Source: Saprospiraceae bacterium
GTDB taxonomy: Bacteria > Bacteroidota > Bacteroidia > Chitinophagales > Saprospiraceae
Direction of reading: 5' to 3'
Assembly (NCBI GenBank): GCA_020846655.1
Contig: JADLDL010000225.1
Coordinates: forward strand, 1 to 40,443
Length of the DNA: 40,443 nucleotides
Made by a program: the position numbers and the translations under genes. Positions 17,801 to 24,584 of this stretch are shown piece after piece. The notes beneath the pieces are model-generated. The model was not told the origin of the DNA and did not search any database. It worked only from the letters and a program-made list of their open reading frames with translations. Positions within the stretch are counted from its first letter, which is position 1, and the number at the start of each line of letters is the position of its first letter.

Positions 17801-18495
17801 ACGGTTGTCGCAACGGCAAAACGGTATTCTTTCACGATCACCGGCGCCGACAGGGTGCCGCGGTCCGATGGCCGGGGCTCGGGCAGGTGCGCGCGCAGGT
17901 CGTTCAGCGACGCCAGGTATTCTTTGTCCTGTGCCGAAACGTCGAGCGTGCCCCGCTCGGCAGGGTAGAGCTCGTTGGGGATGGAGCGGCGGTTGTACGC
18001 CATGTAGTAGGTATTTTGCTCCCGAGCCAGGGGCTCCAGATATTCCACACCCTTGTCGGGCAGCGAAAACATGGCCGAAAAACCGGTCGTGGGGCTGTAC
18101 ATGCAGCGCAAAATTTTGCCGGGCGTTTGCATCGAATGTCCTTTGAACGTGCGCGTTTGGGGATTTTCGGCTTGCAAACGGCTCATCATCACCGGCGATT
18201 CCACCAGCGCATACGTTTCCAGGCGCCCATCGGCGTTGGGCAACTGGATGACCAGCGGGTGCTGGCCGGCAGCCGGCGTATTTTCCAGGGGAGCCTGCTG
18301 CAAGGAGGCTACCAGGGCATTGTAGTCCAGGCGGTAAGCCGCATAGTCGTGGGGCTCAAACTCGCGGTATGCCTTATCGGACAACACCACTTCGCCGGGT
18401 AAAACCTGCGTCCAGCAACTTGCTGGAGCATGCTGCGCCGACAAACGCAAGGCAAGGCTAAGGAACAGAAACAGTAAAACGGAAGGAAAGCGCAT
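14815..18495 (-). CDS. Secreted reprolysin-like metallopeptidase paralog C, zinc ligand altered (type A T9SS)
   Basis: 1226 residues from ATG 18495, with a signal peptide ending RLSAQ (residue 21). Rough layout: propeptide to about 205, peptidase-like domain about 215-430, Ig/cadherin-like segment from about 455 (DSDGDPLTYSWEEID), FN3-like about 785-865, P domain about 898-1021 (FFKDLEMHLISPTGTD), CSPG-like repeat about 1025-1125, type A sorting domain about 1145-1226. The zinc motif is QEVGHQLNGGH (365-375); as in paralog A, the first His is replaced by Gln (codon CAG, 17403-17401), while the other two His, the Glu and the Met-turn STIMSYAG are kept. The C-terminal half is most like paralog D, but the peptidase-like domain is most like A. 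It may be a non-catalytic binding protein or have altered metal use. Confidence 0.86.
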   Translation of the reverse strand: MRFPSVLLFLFLSLALRLSAQHAPASCWTQVLPGEVVLSDKAYREFEPHDYAAYRLDYNALVASLQQAPLENTPAAGQHPLVIQLPNADGRLETYALVESPVMMSRLQAENPQTRTFKGHSMQTPGKILRCMYSPTTGFSAMFSLPDKGVEYLEPLAREQNTYYMAYNRRSIPNELYPAERGTLDVSAQDKEYLASLNDLRAHLPEPRPSDRGTLSAPVIVKEYRFAVATTVEFSADHGGTVDAVFDRVVNYTNRISLVYERDLNIKLTLVNDEKKIIFVDAATSPFSGSTVFDWMSQNALVVNSKVGSSNYDVGHVFARYLGGGAAGVAGGLGTVCTQLKARGCSAGGGGLGQYGDYFVGVVGQEVGHQLNGGHTWTYCDDKPGDFPGSACEPGSGSTIMSYAGTCGQVDNVQSQADLYFHACSIIEIRSFVEIGAGATCGNNINTGNNAPVVTIPYPNNMFIPISTPFELTGTAVDSDGDPLTYSWEEIDAGPLVHLGSPTGNTAVFRVFPAVSSPTRTFPRLQNIITGTSDKREILPTYTRDLSFALVARDAKVGGGGVGLDTLRMKATELAGPFQVLNPNSTTSLWAQGQYYTVVWDVSNTNKAPVNCKVVNIRLSTDGGFTYPILLASKVANTGRYCVKAPSLTTNTARIRIEAADNVFFDISNANFKIQAATVPGFTFCPAKLFDTICLPAQYTTVISTSSAVSFNEPITLSVSGLPAGATATISPNPVLPGSDAVLNLEVPANQPEGAFDIRIIGVAGALADSLVNTISVFYNNLDGLALQSPLNGAAGQDRAPVLRWVKSANANTYEVQVASNPSFASGTLVSSKDNIAVDSFKIPILLDKGEVFYWRFRGKNECGTGPWIGPFVFATLVDACTVLESNDVPKNITSNSATTVESKIVVPAGGIISDVNITKVQGNHSFFKDLEMHLISPTGTDVLLFKDKCPNFNGNFNFGFDDSKPALFGCPPPNNGSTYKPTQALGAFNGQDSGGDWILRVKDNVISSGGAIQAFSLELCSSTSLNPPVLVNNNLMQVVPGTNKAVSIDLLKTTDSNNSDNELVYTLLSLPQHGQLQLFWTGALAVGAQFTQTDLNNNGLRYFDYGNHSVNDEFCFTVTDGEGGLIKDCFTIQPFPVSTTEPGRAIDFYLAPNPATESVRLVFPESVQSDTRVRLFDMSGRLLQQDLLLNGQSTVLLELTDLPDGIYTVQVDNAQGSGVRKVMVR

Positions 18496-18658
18496 GATGG
18501 GTTGTTTAATCTATAATTTTTGTGGTGACAATATTTTGAAATACCCAACAACCGGATTGCCGGGAGGACTTGCAAGAAAAATAGTGCTGCTGGAAATACA
18601 AAATTCCTGCTTTTGAGGAGGGACGCACTTGTTTTTCAGACAAATGCTTAAACACGAC
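18496..18658. other. Intergenic gap upstream of metallopeptidase C
   Basis: 163 AT-rich bases between the start of metallopeptidase C and the stop of the LysE-family gene. It presumably holds the promoter of gene C, but I found no clean TAnnTTTG match on the minus strand. Confidence 0.4.
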
Positions 18659-19336
18659 CTAAACAAGTACCCGAACGACGAGCACAACGGCAAAAATCAG
18701 TAAGGTGAGGCCAATGCCCCGCTGCACCCAAAGGGTATGTTGGGGTGTCAAAAAACGGCGCACCCACTTGGCCGCGTAAATTTTCAATACATCCGTAGCA
18801 ATCAGCGTGGCCAGCATGCCGCTAAAAAACCGGAACGTGTGCGCCGGTGTCCACTGGTCCGGCACCACTACCGCACTGGCAATACCCAACCAAAAAAACA
18901 CGGTGAAAGGATTGATCGTATTCAACAAAAAACCGCGCAGCCAATAGCCGGGCAAACCCCAGCGCATCCAGTTGTGGGCAACGCCCGGTGGTTCCGGACC
19001 ATCAATGGCATCCAGTACCCGGTCGGCTGTCGTGGCGGTTTCCTCTCCCGTAGGGGCATGCCGGCGCAGCAAACTTGTCAGGCCAAATCCGATCAACACC
19101 AGGCCACCGGCCAAACCAGCCCAGACCCGAAAGTGCGGCAATGCCGTCAGGCTCGCCAACGCATCAACGCCCCTGACTACCAGCAGGATGTACAACGCAT
19201 CACTCGTCCAAATACCCGCAGCCAACGCGAGCCCTGCCCGAAATCCGCGTTCCAAACTGGCCTGGATAATAGCAAACAACAGCGGCCCGATCATGAAACT
19301 GAGCGATAACCCCAACAGCGCGCCTTGCAACATCAT
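18659..19336 (-). CDS. LysE-family amino-acid/metabolite exporter
   Basis: I start at ATG 19336 (225 residues); the upstream extension to 19396 lacks family similarity and the family begins with its first helix, here MLQGALLGLSLSFMIGP. The protein has about six hydrophobic helices. The N-terminal signature GLSLSFMIGPLLFAII followed by ERGFRAGLALAAGIWTSDAL matches the LysE/RhtB pattern (a Gly-Pro in helix 1, then spaced glycines and an Asp). Members export amino acids or related small molecules using the proton gradient. A loop at about residues 105-125 is hydrophilic. The gene is divergent from trpGD; export of tryptophan or its precursors is possible but is only a guess from position. Confidence 0.8.
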   Translation of the reverse strand: MMLQGALLGLSLSFMIGPLLFAIIQASLERGFRAGLALAAGIWTSDALYILLVVRGVDALASLTALPHFRVWAGLAGGLVLIGFGLTSLLRRHAPTGEETATTADRVLDAIDGPEPPGVAHNWMRWGLPGYWLRGFLLNTINPFTVFFWLGIASAVVVPDQWTPAHTFRFFSGMLATLIATDVLKIYAAKWVRRFLTPQHTLWVQRGIGLTLLIFAVVLVVRVLV

Positions 19337-19427
19337 AGATGAAAAATACAAATTGAGCGGCGAAAATAAGCATTCTGCGCACCCCTGCCAGCTCAAGCCC
19401 CTATTCCTCTACCGAATTCTCGATTCA

Positions 19428-19480
19428 GACCGGCTACAAGCCGCCGGGGCCATTGCCGGTCCAACAACTTTTTATTTTTT
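19428..19480 (+). terminator. Hairpin plus T-tract upstream of trpGD (possible attenuator)
   Basis: GACCGGC (19428-19434) pairs with GCCGGTC (19455-19461), and a T-rich tract (19469-19480) follows after seven bases. It sits on the plus strand between two divergent genes, so there is no upstream plus-strand gene for it to end. It could act on a trp leader transcript starting further left. I found no leader peptide with clustered Trp codons. Confidence 0.3.
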
Positions 19481-19493
19481 ATTCGCTCCGGCA

Positions 19494-19526
19494 CTTGCCC
19501 GGTTGAAGATTTTTTAGAAACCTTTG
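19494..19526 (+). promoter_or_regulatory. Possible promoter for trpGD-trpCF
   Basis: CTTG (19494-19497), then 21 bases, then AACCTTTG (19519-19526): one mismatch from TAnnTTTG. It would give a leader of about 35 bases before ATG 19569. Confidence 0.35.
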
Positions 19527-19568
19527 TATTATCGTACTGATACATTGATACAAACTAAAAAAACACCA

Positions 19569-21185
19569 ATGCTGCATCATATCCTCGTGCTCGACAACTT
19601 TGATTCCTTCACCTACAACCTCGTTGATTTTTTCCGCCAACTGGGCTGCTCCGTCAAAGTATTCCGCAACACTGCCGATCCGGAACAACTCGCTCGCGAA
19701 GAGTTTGACCTCCTGGTGCTTTCTCCCGGCCCCTCGGTACCCCGGCATGCCGGCAACCTGATGGCTATTATTGCCCGCTTTTACCAACACAAACCCATCC
19801 TGGGTGTATGCCTGGGACACCAGGCGCTGGTGGAGTTTTTTGGCGGCACCCTCGACAACGTAGCGCCCGTACACGGCAAATCTGAAACCATCGAACACGA
19901 CGGCCGCAGCATTTTCAGCGGCCTGGAACCCGATATCCGGGTGGCCCGCTACCATTCCTGGGCTGCCGGCGTGGTGCCACCCGAACTCGAAGTCAGCGCC
20001 CGCTCGGCCGACGGCACCGTGATGGCCGTCCGCCACAAGCGCCTGCCCATCGAGGGCATCCAATTTCACCCCGAATCCGTGCTCAGCATGTACCGCAACG
20101 CGGGCATGCGCCTGCTGAAAAATGTGGTCGCTGGCCGGCTATCCGCCGGAAACCGCATTTTTCACGAATTCTCGCAACACCTCCAAAACGGTATCCCGCT
20201 TGGCGCCGGGGCCTTGCGCGCGTTCCTGCAAGCCGTGGAAGAGGGCCAGTTGTCGGAGCACCAAAAACAAATCCTGCTGGTGGGCCTCAGCATCCGCCTG
20301 CGCGATGCCGGCGCCTTGCAACCCTTTGTCGAGGCCGTGGTAAGTACCGCAACCGGCATGCCGATGGCATCCGGAATAGCGGCGGTCGACATCTGCGGCA
20401 CGGGCGGCTCCGGCTTGCCGCGCATCAACACTTCCACCCTGGCCAGTCTGCTGCTGGCGCATTGCGGCCTGCCCGTAGCCAAACACGGCAACCGCGCCGC
20501 TGCCGGCCGCTTTGGCAGTTTCAACCTGCTGGAGGCCCTCGGCGTACCCATCCATGTCGATGCCGCACAACTGGAACACAGCCTGGCAGACACCCAACTG
20601 GCCTTTTTGTTCGCCCCGGACATATACCCCGTGTTCCGGCATTTTGCGCCGGTGCGGGCACATATCGGCGTACCCACCGTGTTCAACGTGCTCGGCCCCC
20701 TGGTCAATCCCTTGCAACCCCGGCGGCAGTTTATCGGCACGGCCTTCGCCGATCAGATGGAGGTGATTTTTGAAACGGGCATCCGCCTGGGCAAAGAACA
20801 CCTGATCGTCGTGCGGGGCCACGAGGGCTTGGATGAAATTTCACTGAGCGGCAGCACCCAGGTACTCGAATACCAGAACGGGCAACGCCGCGCCTACGAA
20901 CTCCGGCCACAGGATTTTGGTCTGGACCCGCTGCCCTTCTCCGCCCTGAGCGCCGCCAACCCTGCCGAATGCCTGCACATTGCCCAAGCCATGCTGGCCG
21001 GCCAGCCCAGCACCGAACACTACAAACTGGTGGCCGCCAACGCCGCGTTTGTGTACACCCGCTTCGTCGAAGACCTGCCCTTGCCGGAGGCCTACCGGAA
21101 AATGGAAAAACTGCTGCGCAGCGGCGCCATGGGCGACACACTGGAGCGCTACAAAGCCGCTACCTGTGCATTTCAGGACGTTTAA
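19569..21185 (+). CDS. trpGD: Fused anthranilate synthase glutaminase / anthranilate phosphoribosyltransferase
   Basis: 538 residues from ATG 19569; the longer frame from TTG 19524 overlaps the likely promoter. Residues 1 to about 190 are TrpG, a class I glutamine amidotransferase with the triad Cys81 (GVCLGHQ), His167 and Glu169 (FHPES); it supplies ammonia to TrpE. Residues about 200-538 are TrpD, which joins anthranilate to PRPP. Visible motifs are CGTGGSGLPRINTST (usually GTGGD, so Asp is Ser here), KHGNRAAAGRFGSFNLLEAL and the metal-binding Asp-Glu in GLDEIS. The G-D order is as in E. coli. trpCF follows after 30 bases. trpE, trpA and trpB are not in the window. Confidence 0.92.
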   Translation: MLHHILVLDNFDSFTYNLVDFFRQLGCSVKVFRNTADPEQLAREEFDLLVLSPGPSVPRHAGNLMAIIARFYQHKPILGVCLGHQALVEFFGGTLDNVAPVHGKSETIEHDGRSIFSGLEPDIRVARYHSWAAGVVPPELEVSARSADGTVMAVRHKRLPIEGIQFHPESVLSMYRNAGMRLLKNVVAGRLSAGNRIFHEFSQHLQNGIPLGAGALRAFLQAVEEGQLSEHQKQILLVGLSIRLRDAGALQPFVEAVVSTATGMPMASGIAAVDICGTGGSGLPRINTSTLASLLLAHCGLPVAKHGNRAAAGRFGSFNLLEALGVPIHVDAAQLEHSLADTQLAFLFAPDIYPVFRHFAPVRAHIGVPTVFNVLGPLVNPLQPRRQFIGTAFADQMEVIFETGIRLGKEHLIVVRGHEGLDEISLSGSTQVLEYQNGQRRAYELRPQDFGLDPLPFSALSAANPAECLHIAQAMLAGQPSTEHYKLVAANAAFVYTRFVEDLPLPEAYRKMEKLLRSGAMGDTLERYKAATCAFQDV

Positions 21186-21215
21186 ATCCCTCACTTTTTC
21201 AACCGAAACAAGCAC

Positions 21216-22604
21216 ATGCCCAGCATACTCGACCAGATCGTAACCCAAAAAAAACTGGAGATCCGGGAATTGTACCAACAACTTGACCTGGAAACCCTGC
21301 GGCGCAAAACCCAGCCCTCCGGCAAACATTTTTACCGGGCGCTGGCAGCAGCCCGCGCACAAGAGCAGCCGTTTTTTATCGCCGAATTCAAACGAAAAAG
21401 CCCCTCCGAAGGCTGGATCAACCAGAATGCCGACCCCACAGAACAGGTCCGGCACTATGCCCGGGCGGGCGCCGCCGCCGTATCCGTGCTCACCGATACG
21501 CCGTTTTTTGGCGGCGCCTATGCCGATCTCCGGCAGGCCGCCCAGGCACTGGAGGGCCTGCCCACACTTTTACTTCAAAAAGATTTTGTCCTGGACCCCA
21601 TACAAGTGTACCTGGCCCGCCAAAACGGCGCCGACATCGTACTCCTCATCAGCGCCATCCTGTCGCCCGCCCGCCTCCAGGAACTGCGGCAGACCGCCGA
21701 AAGCCTGGGCATGGGTGTGCTGGTGGAAGTGCACGACCAGGCCGAGTTGGACCGTATCCAGCACCTCGATTTCCCGGTGCTGGGCATCAACAGCCGCGAC
21801 CTGAACACCTTCCGCACGGCCCTCAACCGGGTCAACCGATTGGCCCGGCAAGCCGGCGGGCGCTTTGTGATCGCCGAGTCGGGCATACACGATTACCGGG
21901 ATGCTCAGATGCTCCGCCGCGCCGATGGTTTCCTCATTGGCACCAGCCTGATGCGCCGCCTGCCTGAGCTTGGCGCTTCCCTGGCCACCTATTTCCAGGC
22001 GCCCTCCAAACCCTTGTTGTTCAAAGCCTGCGGTATCCGCTCCACGGCCTTGCTCCAGGATAGCCCCGCAGATTACCTGGGCATCAATTTTTCTCCGGTT
22101 TCGCGGCGGCGGGCAGATCCCGGGTGGCTTAGCACGATGGTCTTGCCGCCGAACGCAGTAGCTGTTTTTTATCAAAATTCGGAACAGGAAATCCGGGACA
22201 CGCTGGCGCGATTCCCGTTTCGAATCGTTCAGCTGTATGCCGGCGATGTGTCGGTCGATTTTGTACGAAGCCTGCGGCAAAAGGTTTTTTTGGCTTGCCG
22301 GGTGCACAGCCAGGCCCATCTGGACGCGCTGGAGGCCTATGCCGATGATGTCGATTTGTTTATTTTGGACGGGGCGGTGCCGGGTAGCGGGCAGCGGATA
22401 ACGTATCCGATACCCGCCGATTTTCCGTACCCATTTTTGTTGGCCGGCGGCCTCGATGCCACCAACCTGGATGCCCTGCGGGCCTTCAAACAGTGCCTGG
22501 GCGTCGATATTGCATCCGGCATTGAACAGGATAGGATGCCGGATGCCGGGAAAATACAGGCGATTGCGCAAGGCCTGTCGGCCTTATCGGCGCCATTGGT
22601 TTGA
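21216..22604 (+). CDS. trpCF: Fused indole-3-glycerol phosphate synthase / PRA isomerase
   Basis: 462 residues, ATG 21216. Residues 1 to about 262 are TrpC (IGPS), with FIAEFKRKSPSEGWI, LQKDF (catalytic Lys), LVEVHDQAELD, GINSRDLNTF and IAESGI, all standard active-site strands of the TIM barrel. Residues about 265-462 are TrpF (PRAI): the catalytic Cys lies in FKACGIR, the catalytic Asp in LFILDGAVPGSGQ, and phosphate-binding glycines in LLAGGLDATNL and GVDIASGIE. The usual QLHG strand is QLYAGD, and the domain is diverged overall but keeps the catalytic pair. The enzyme catalyses two successive steps of tryptophan synthesis. It lies 30 bases after trpGD and surely in the same transcript; the LOG gene converges 15 bases away. 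Confidence 0.92.
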   Translation: MPSILDQIVTQKKLEIRELYQQLDLETLRRKTQPSGKHFYRALAAARAQEQPFFIAEFKRKSPSEGWINQNADPTEQVRHYARAGAAAVSVLTDTPFFGGAYADLRQAAQALEGLPTLLLQKDFVLDPIQVYLARQNGADIVLLISAILSPARLQELRQTAESLGMGVLVEVHDQAELDRIQHLDFPVLGINSRDLNTFRTALNRVNRLARQAGGRFVIAESGIHDYRDAQMLRRADGFLIGTSLMRRLPELGASLATYFQAPSKPLLFKACGIRSTALLQDSPADYLGINFSPVSRRRADPGWLSTMVLPPNAVAVFYQNSEQEIRDTLARFPFRIVQLYAGDVSVDFVRSLRQKVFLACRVHSQAHLDALEAYADDVDLFILDGAVPGSGQRITYPIPADFPYPFLLAGGLDATNLDALRAFKQCLGVDIASGIEQDRMPDAGKIQAIAQGLSALSAPLV

Positions 22605-22619
22605 GCCCTGGCCAGCCGC

Positions 22620-23360
22620 TCAGGCTTTTTCAAAAAGCCACCACGCCGGCCGGTTGCGCCGCACAACCCGGTAGTTTTCGGACAAAAATTTCCGGATATG
22701 CGCCACGGCTTCGCCGGCATCGTCGGTGAACAGCAGCAAGTCCATGTCTTCCGGCGAAATGGTGCCCTGGGCAGCCATAAACTTCAGGTATTCCTGCAAG
22801 GGCTGATAATATTCCGAGCCCATAACCACGATTGGGAAATTGTCGATTTTCCGGGTTTGCACCAGCGTGAGGGTTTCAAAAAACTCATCCATGGTACCGA
22901 AACCGCCGGGCAGAATCACAAAAGCGTAGGAATATTTGACCAGCAACACCTTGCGGACAAAGAAATAGTGCAGGGTAACAAACTTGTCGAGGTAGGGGTT
23001 TTCTTTTTGCTCGTGGGGCAGGGTAATGTTGCAGGCCACTGAACGGCCGCCGGCTTCGCGGGCACCCCGGTTGGCGGCTTCCATCACCCCGGGGCCGCCG
23101 CCGGTCATCACGGTCAGGCCCAGATCTGTGGCGATGGCTGCGCCGACTTCGCGCGCTTTTTCATAGTATATGTGTCCCTCCTTGAAGCGCGCCGAGCCAA
23201 AAACCGTGATACAGGGCGCTGTAAAATGCAGGGCCCGCATACCTTTGATGAATTCCCAAAACACTTTCAGGGCAAAGAACAATTCATAGGTGCGGCTTTT
23301 GGGGCCTTCCAGGAAGACCGATTCGTCGCGATTGATCAGGGGACGCTTGGAGGTGGGCAT
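22620..23360 (-). CDS. LOG-family Rossmann protein (TIGR00730 type)
   Basis: 246 residues. The core motif pair of the family is present: TGGGPGVMEAANRGA followed by LPGGFGTMDEFFE, which in LOG (lonely guy) enzymes bind the nucleotide phosphate and ribose. Characterised members release the base from cytokinin riboside 5'-monophosphate or act as nucleotide 5'-monophosphate phosphoribohydrolases; many bacterial ones probably serve in nucleotide salvage. The N-terminal 50 residues extend the usual core (about 190) and carry mixed charged and hydrophobic residues, as in the longer type II-like branch. It is divergent from obg (111-base gap) and converges on trpCF. A CACCTTTG at 23381-23388 (minus strand) is a weak -7 candidate. 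Confidence 0.85.
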   Translation of the reverse strand: MPTSKRPLINRDESVFLEGPKSRTYELFFALKVFWEFIKGMRALHFTAPCITVFGSARFKEGHIYYEKAREVGAAIATDLGLTVMTGGGPGVMEAANRGAREAGGRSVACNITLPHEQKENPYLDKFVTLHYFFVRKVLLVKYSYAFVILPGGFGTMDEFFETLTLVQTRKIDNFPIVVMGSEYYQPLQEYLKFMAAQGTISPEDMDLLLFTDDAGEAVAHIRKFLSENYRVVRRNRPAWWLFEKA

Positions 23361-23436
23361 ACGCGCAGGTTTAGTTGTTGCAAAGGTGAAAAAACTCAGC
23401 CAATTGGGCGATTCTTCAGATCCCGCTTCGATTAAC

Positions 23437-23444
23437 TACCTTTG
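23437..23444 (+). promoter_or_regulatory. -7 promoter element for obg
   Basis: TACCTTTG, a perfect TAnnTTTG match, lies 27 bases before the obg ATG. Only TTC is found at the -33 distance. Confidence 0.5.
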
Positions 23445-23471
23445 CCGCTGAAAAATTAGATGTAGGTCCAG

Positions 23472-24470
23472 ATGGCAGAGAATTTTGTTGATTACGTCAA
23501 GATCCAGTTTCGTTCCGGCAAAGGCGGAGCCGGCAGTGTGCATTTTTTCCGGGCAGCCGGTATCCCCAAAGGAGGTCCCGACGGCGGCGATGGCGGCCGC
23601 GGCGGCCATGTGATCCTGCAGGCCGACCCGCAGGAATGGACCCTCCTAAGCCTGAAATTTACCAAACATATTTATGCCAAGGACGGCGAGCCCGGCAAAG
23701 GCGGCCTCAAATCCGGCTCCGACGGCGGCGATATTATCGTAAAAGTGCCCCTCGGCACGGTGGCCAAAGACGCGGAAACCAACGAGTTTCTCCTTGAAAT
23801 TACCGAAGCCGGCGAGGAAAAAATACTGTTGCCCGGTGGCAGGGGCGGCAAAGGCAACAACTTTTTCAAAAATGCCACCCACCAAACGCCCCGCTATGCC
23901 CAGCCCGGTGAACCTGCTGAAGAACGCTCTGTGATCCTCGAACTCAAGGTGCTCGCTGATGTGGGCCTGGTAGGTTTCCCCAATGCCGGGAAAAGCACCC
24001 TGCTCAGCGCTATTACTGCAGCCCGGCCCAAAATCGGCGATTATCCGTTCACCACCCTGGTGCCCAACCTGGGTATCGTGGAGGCCCGGCCGGGCAAATC
24101 GTTTATCATGGCCGACATCCCGGGCATCATCGAGGGCGCCCACGAAGGCCGGGGACTCGGTATCCGCTTTTTGCGCCACATCGAACGCAACAGCGTGCTG
24201 CTGCTCATGATTCCCAGCGATACCAACCGCAGCCTCCAGGAGGAATACGATATCCTGATCAACGAGATGCGCCAGTTCAACCCGGAACTGCTCGACAAGC
24301 CGCAATTGCTGGCCATCACCAAGGCCGACCTGATCGACGACGACCTCGAGCAAATGCTGCGCGCCACCCTCCCGCCCGGCGTACCCGTCATTTTTATTTC
24401 GGCCATCACCGGCAAAAATCTCCAGCTCTTGAAAGATGAACTCTGGAAAATTTTGAACGCCGACCGATAA
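23472..24470 (+). CDS. obg: Obg/CgtA GTPase
   Basis: 332 residues. Residues 1 to about 158 are the glycine-rich Obg fold ([14 protein letters not shown] and later GGRGGKGN). The GTPase domain follows with G1 GFPNAGKST, switch region [10 protein letters not shown]3 DIPG, G4 TKAD and G5 SAI. There is no C-terminal OCT extension, which agrees with the Bacteroidota and Proteobacteria form. Obg binds the large ribosomal subunit and links its assembly to GTP/ppGpp levels. The start is fixed by the conserved [11 protein letters not shown] beginning. The gene is single, with its own promoter and a strong palindromic terminator after it. Confidence 0.95.
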   Translation: MAENFVDYVKIQFRSGKGGAGSVHFFRAAGIPKGGPDGGDGGRGGHVILQADPQEWTLLSLKFTKHIYAKDGEPGKGGLKSGSDGGDIIVKVPLGTVAKDAETNEFLLEITEAGEEKILLPGGRGGKGNNFFKNATHQTPRYAQPGEPAEERSVILELKVLADVGLVGFPNAGKSTLLSAITAARPKIGDYPFTTLVPNLGIVEARPGKSFIMADIPGIIEGAHEGRGLGIRFLRHIERNSVLLLMIPSDTNRSLQEEYDILINEMRQFNPELLDKPQLLAITKADLIDDDLEQMLRATLPPGVPVIFISAITGKNLQLLKDELWKILNADR

Positions 24471-24496
24471 ACCCTGGCCAATGGCCATTGTCAATC

Positions 24497-24550
24497 CAAC
24501 AAACAAAAGGGGTGTTTTTTCATGCGAAAAAACACCCCTTTTGTTTGTTG
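24497..24550. terminator. Bidirectional terminator, 24-bp perfect palindrome
   Basis: The arms 24497-24520 and 24527-24550 are perfect inverse complements around a 6-base loop. The GC core GGGGTG/CACCCC is flanked by A/T runs on both sides, so a U-tract follows the core stem on either strand. It lies between the ends of obg (plus) and metallopeptidase D (minus). Confidence 0.85.
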
Positions 24551-24584
24551 CATCACCTTTCGGCTAAATGCCGGCGCAGTTTGC

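Noticed and set aside
19340-19430. Search for a trp leader peptide
   Set aside because: No short frame with clustered TGG codons was found ahead of the hairpin.
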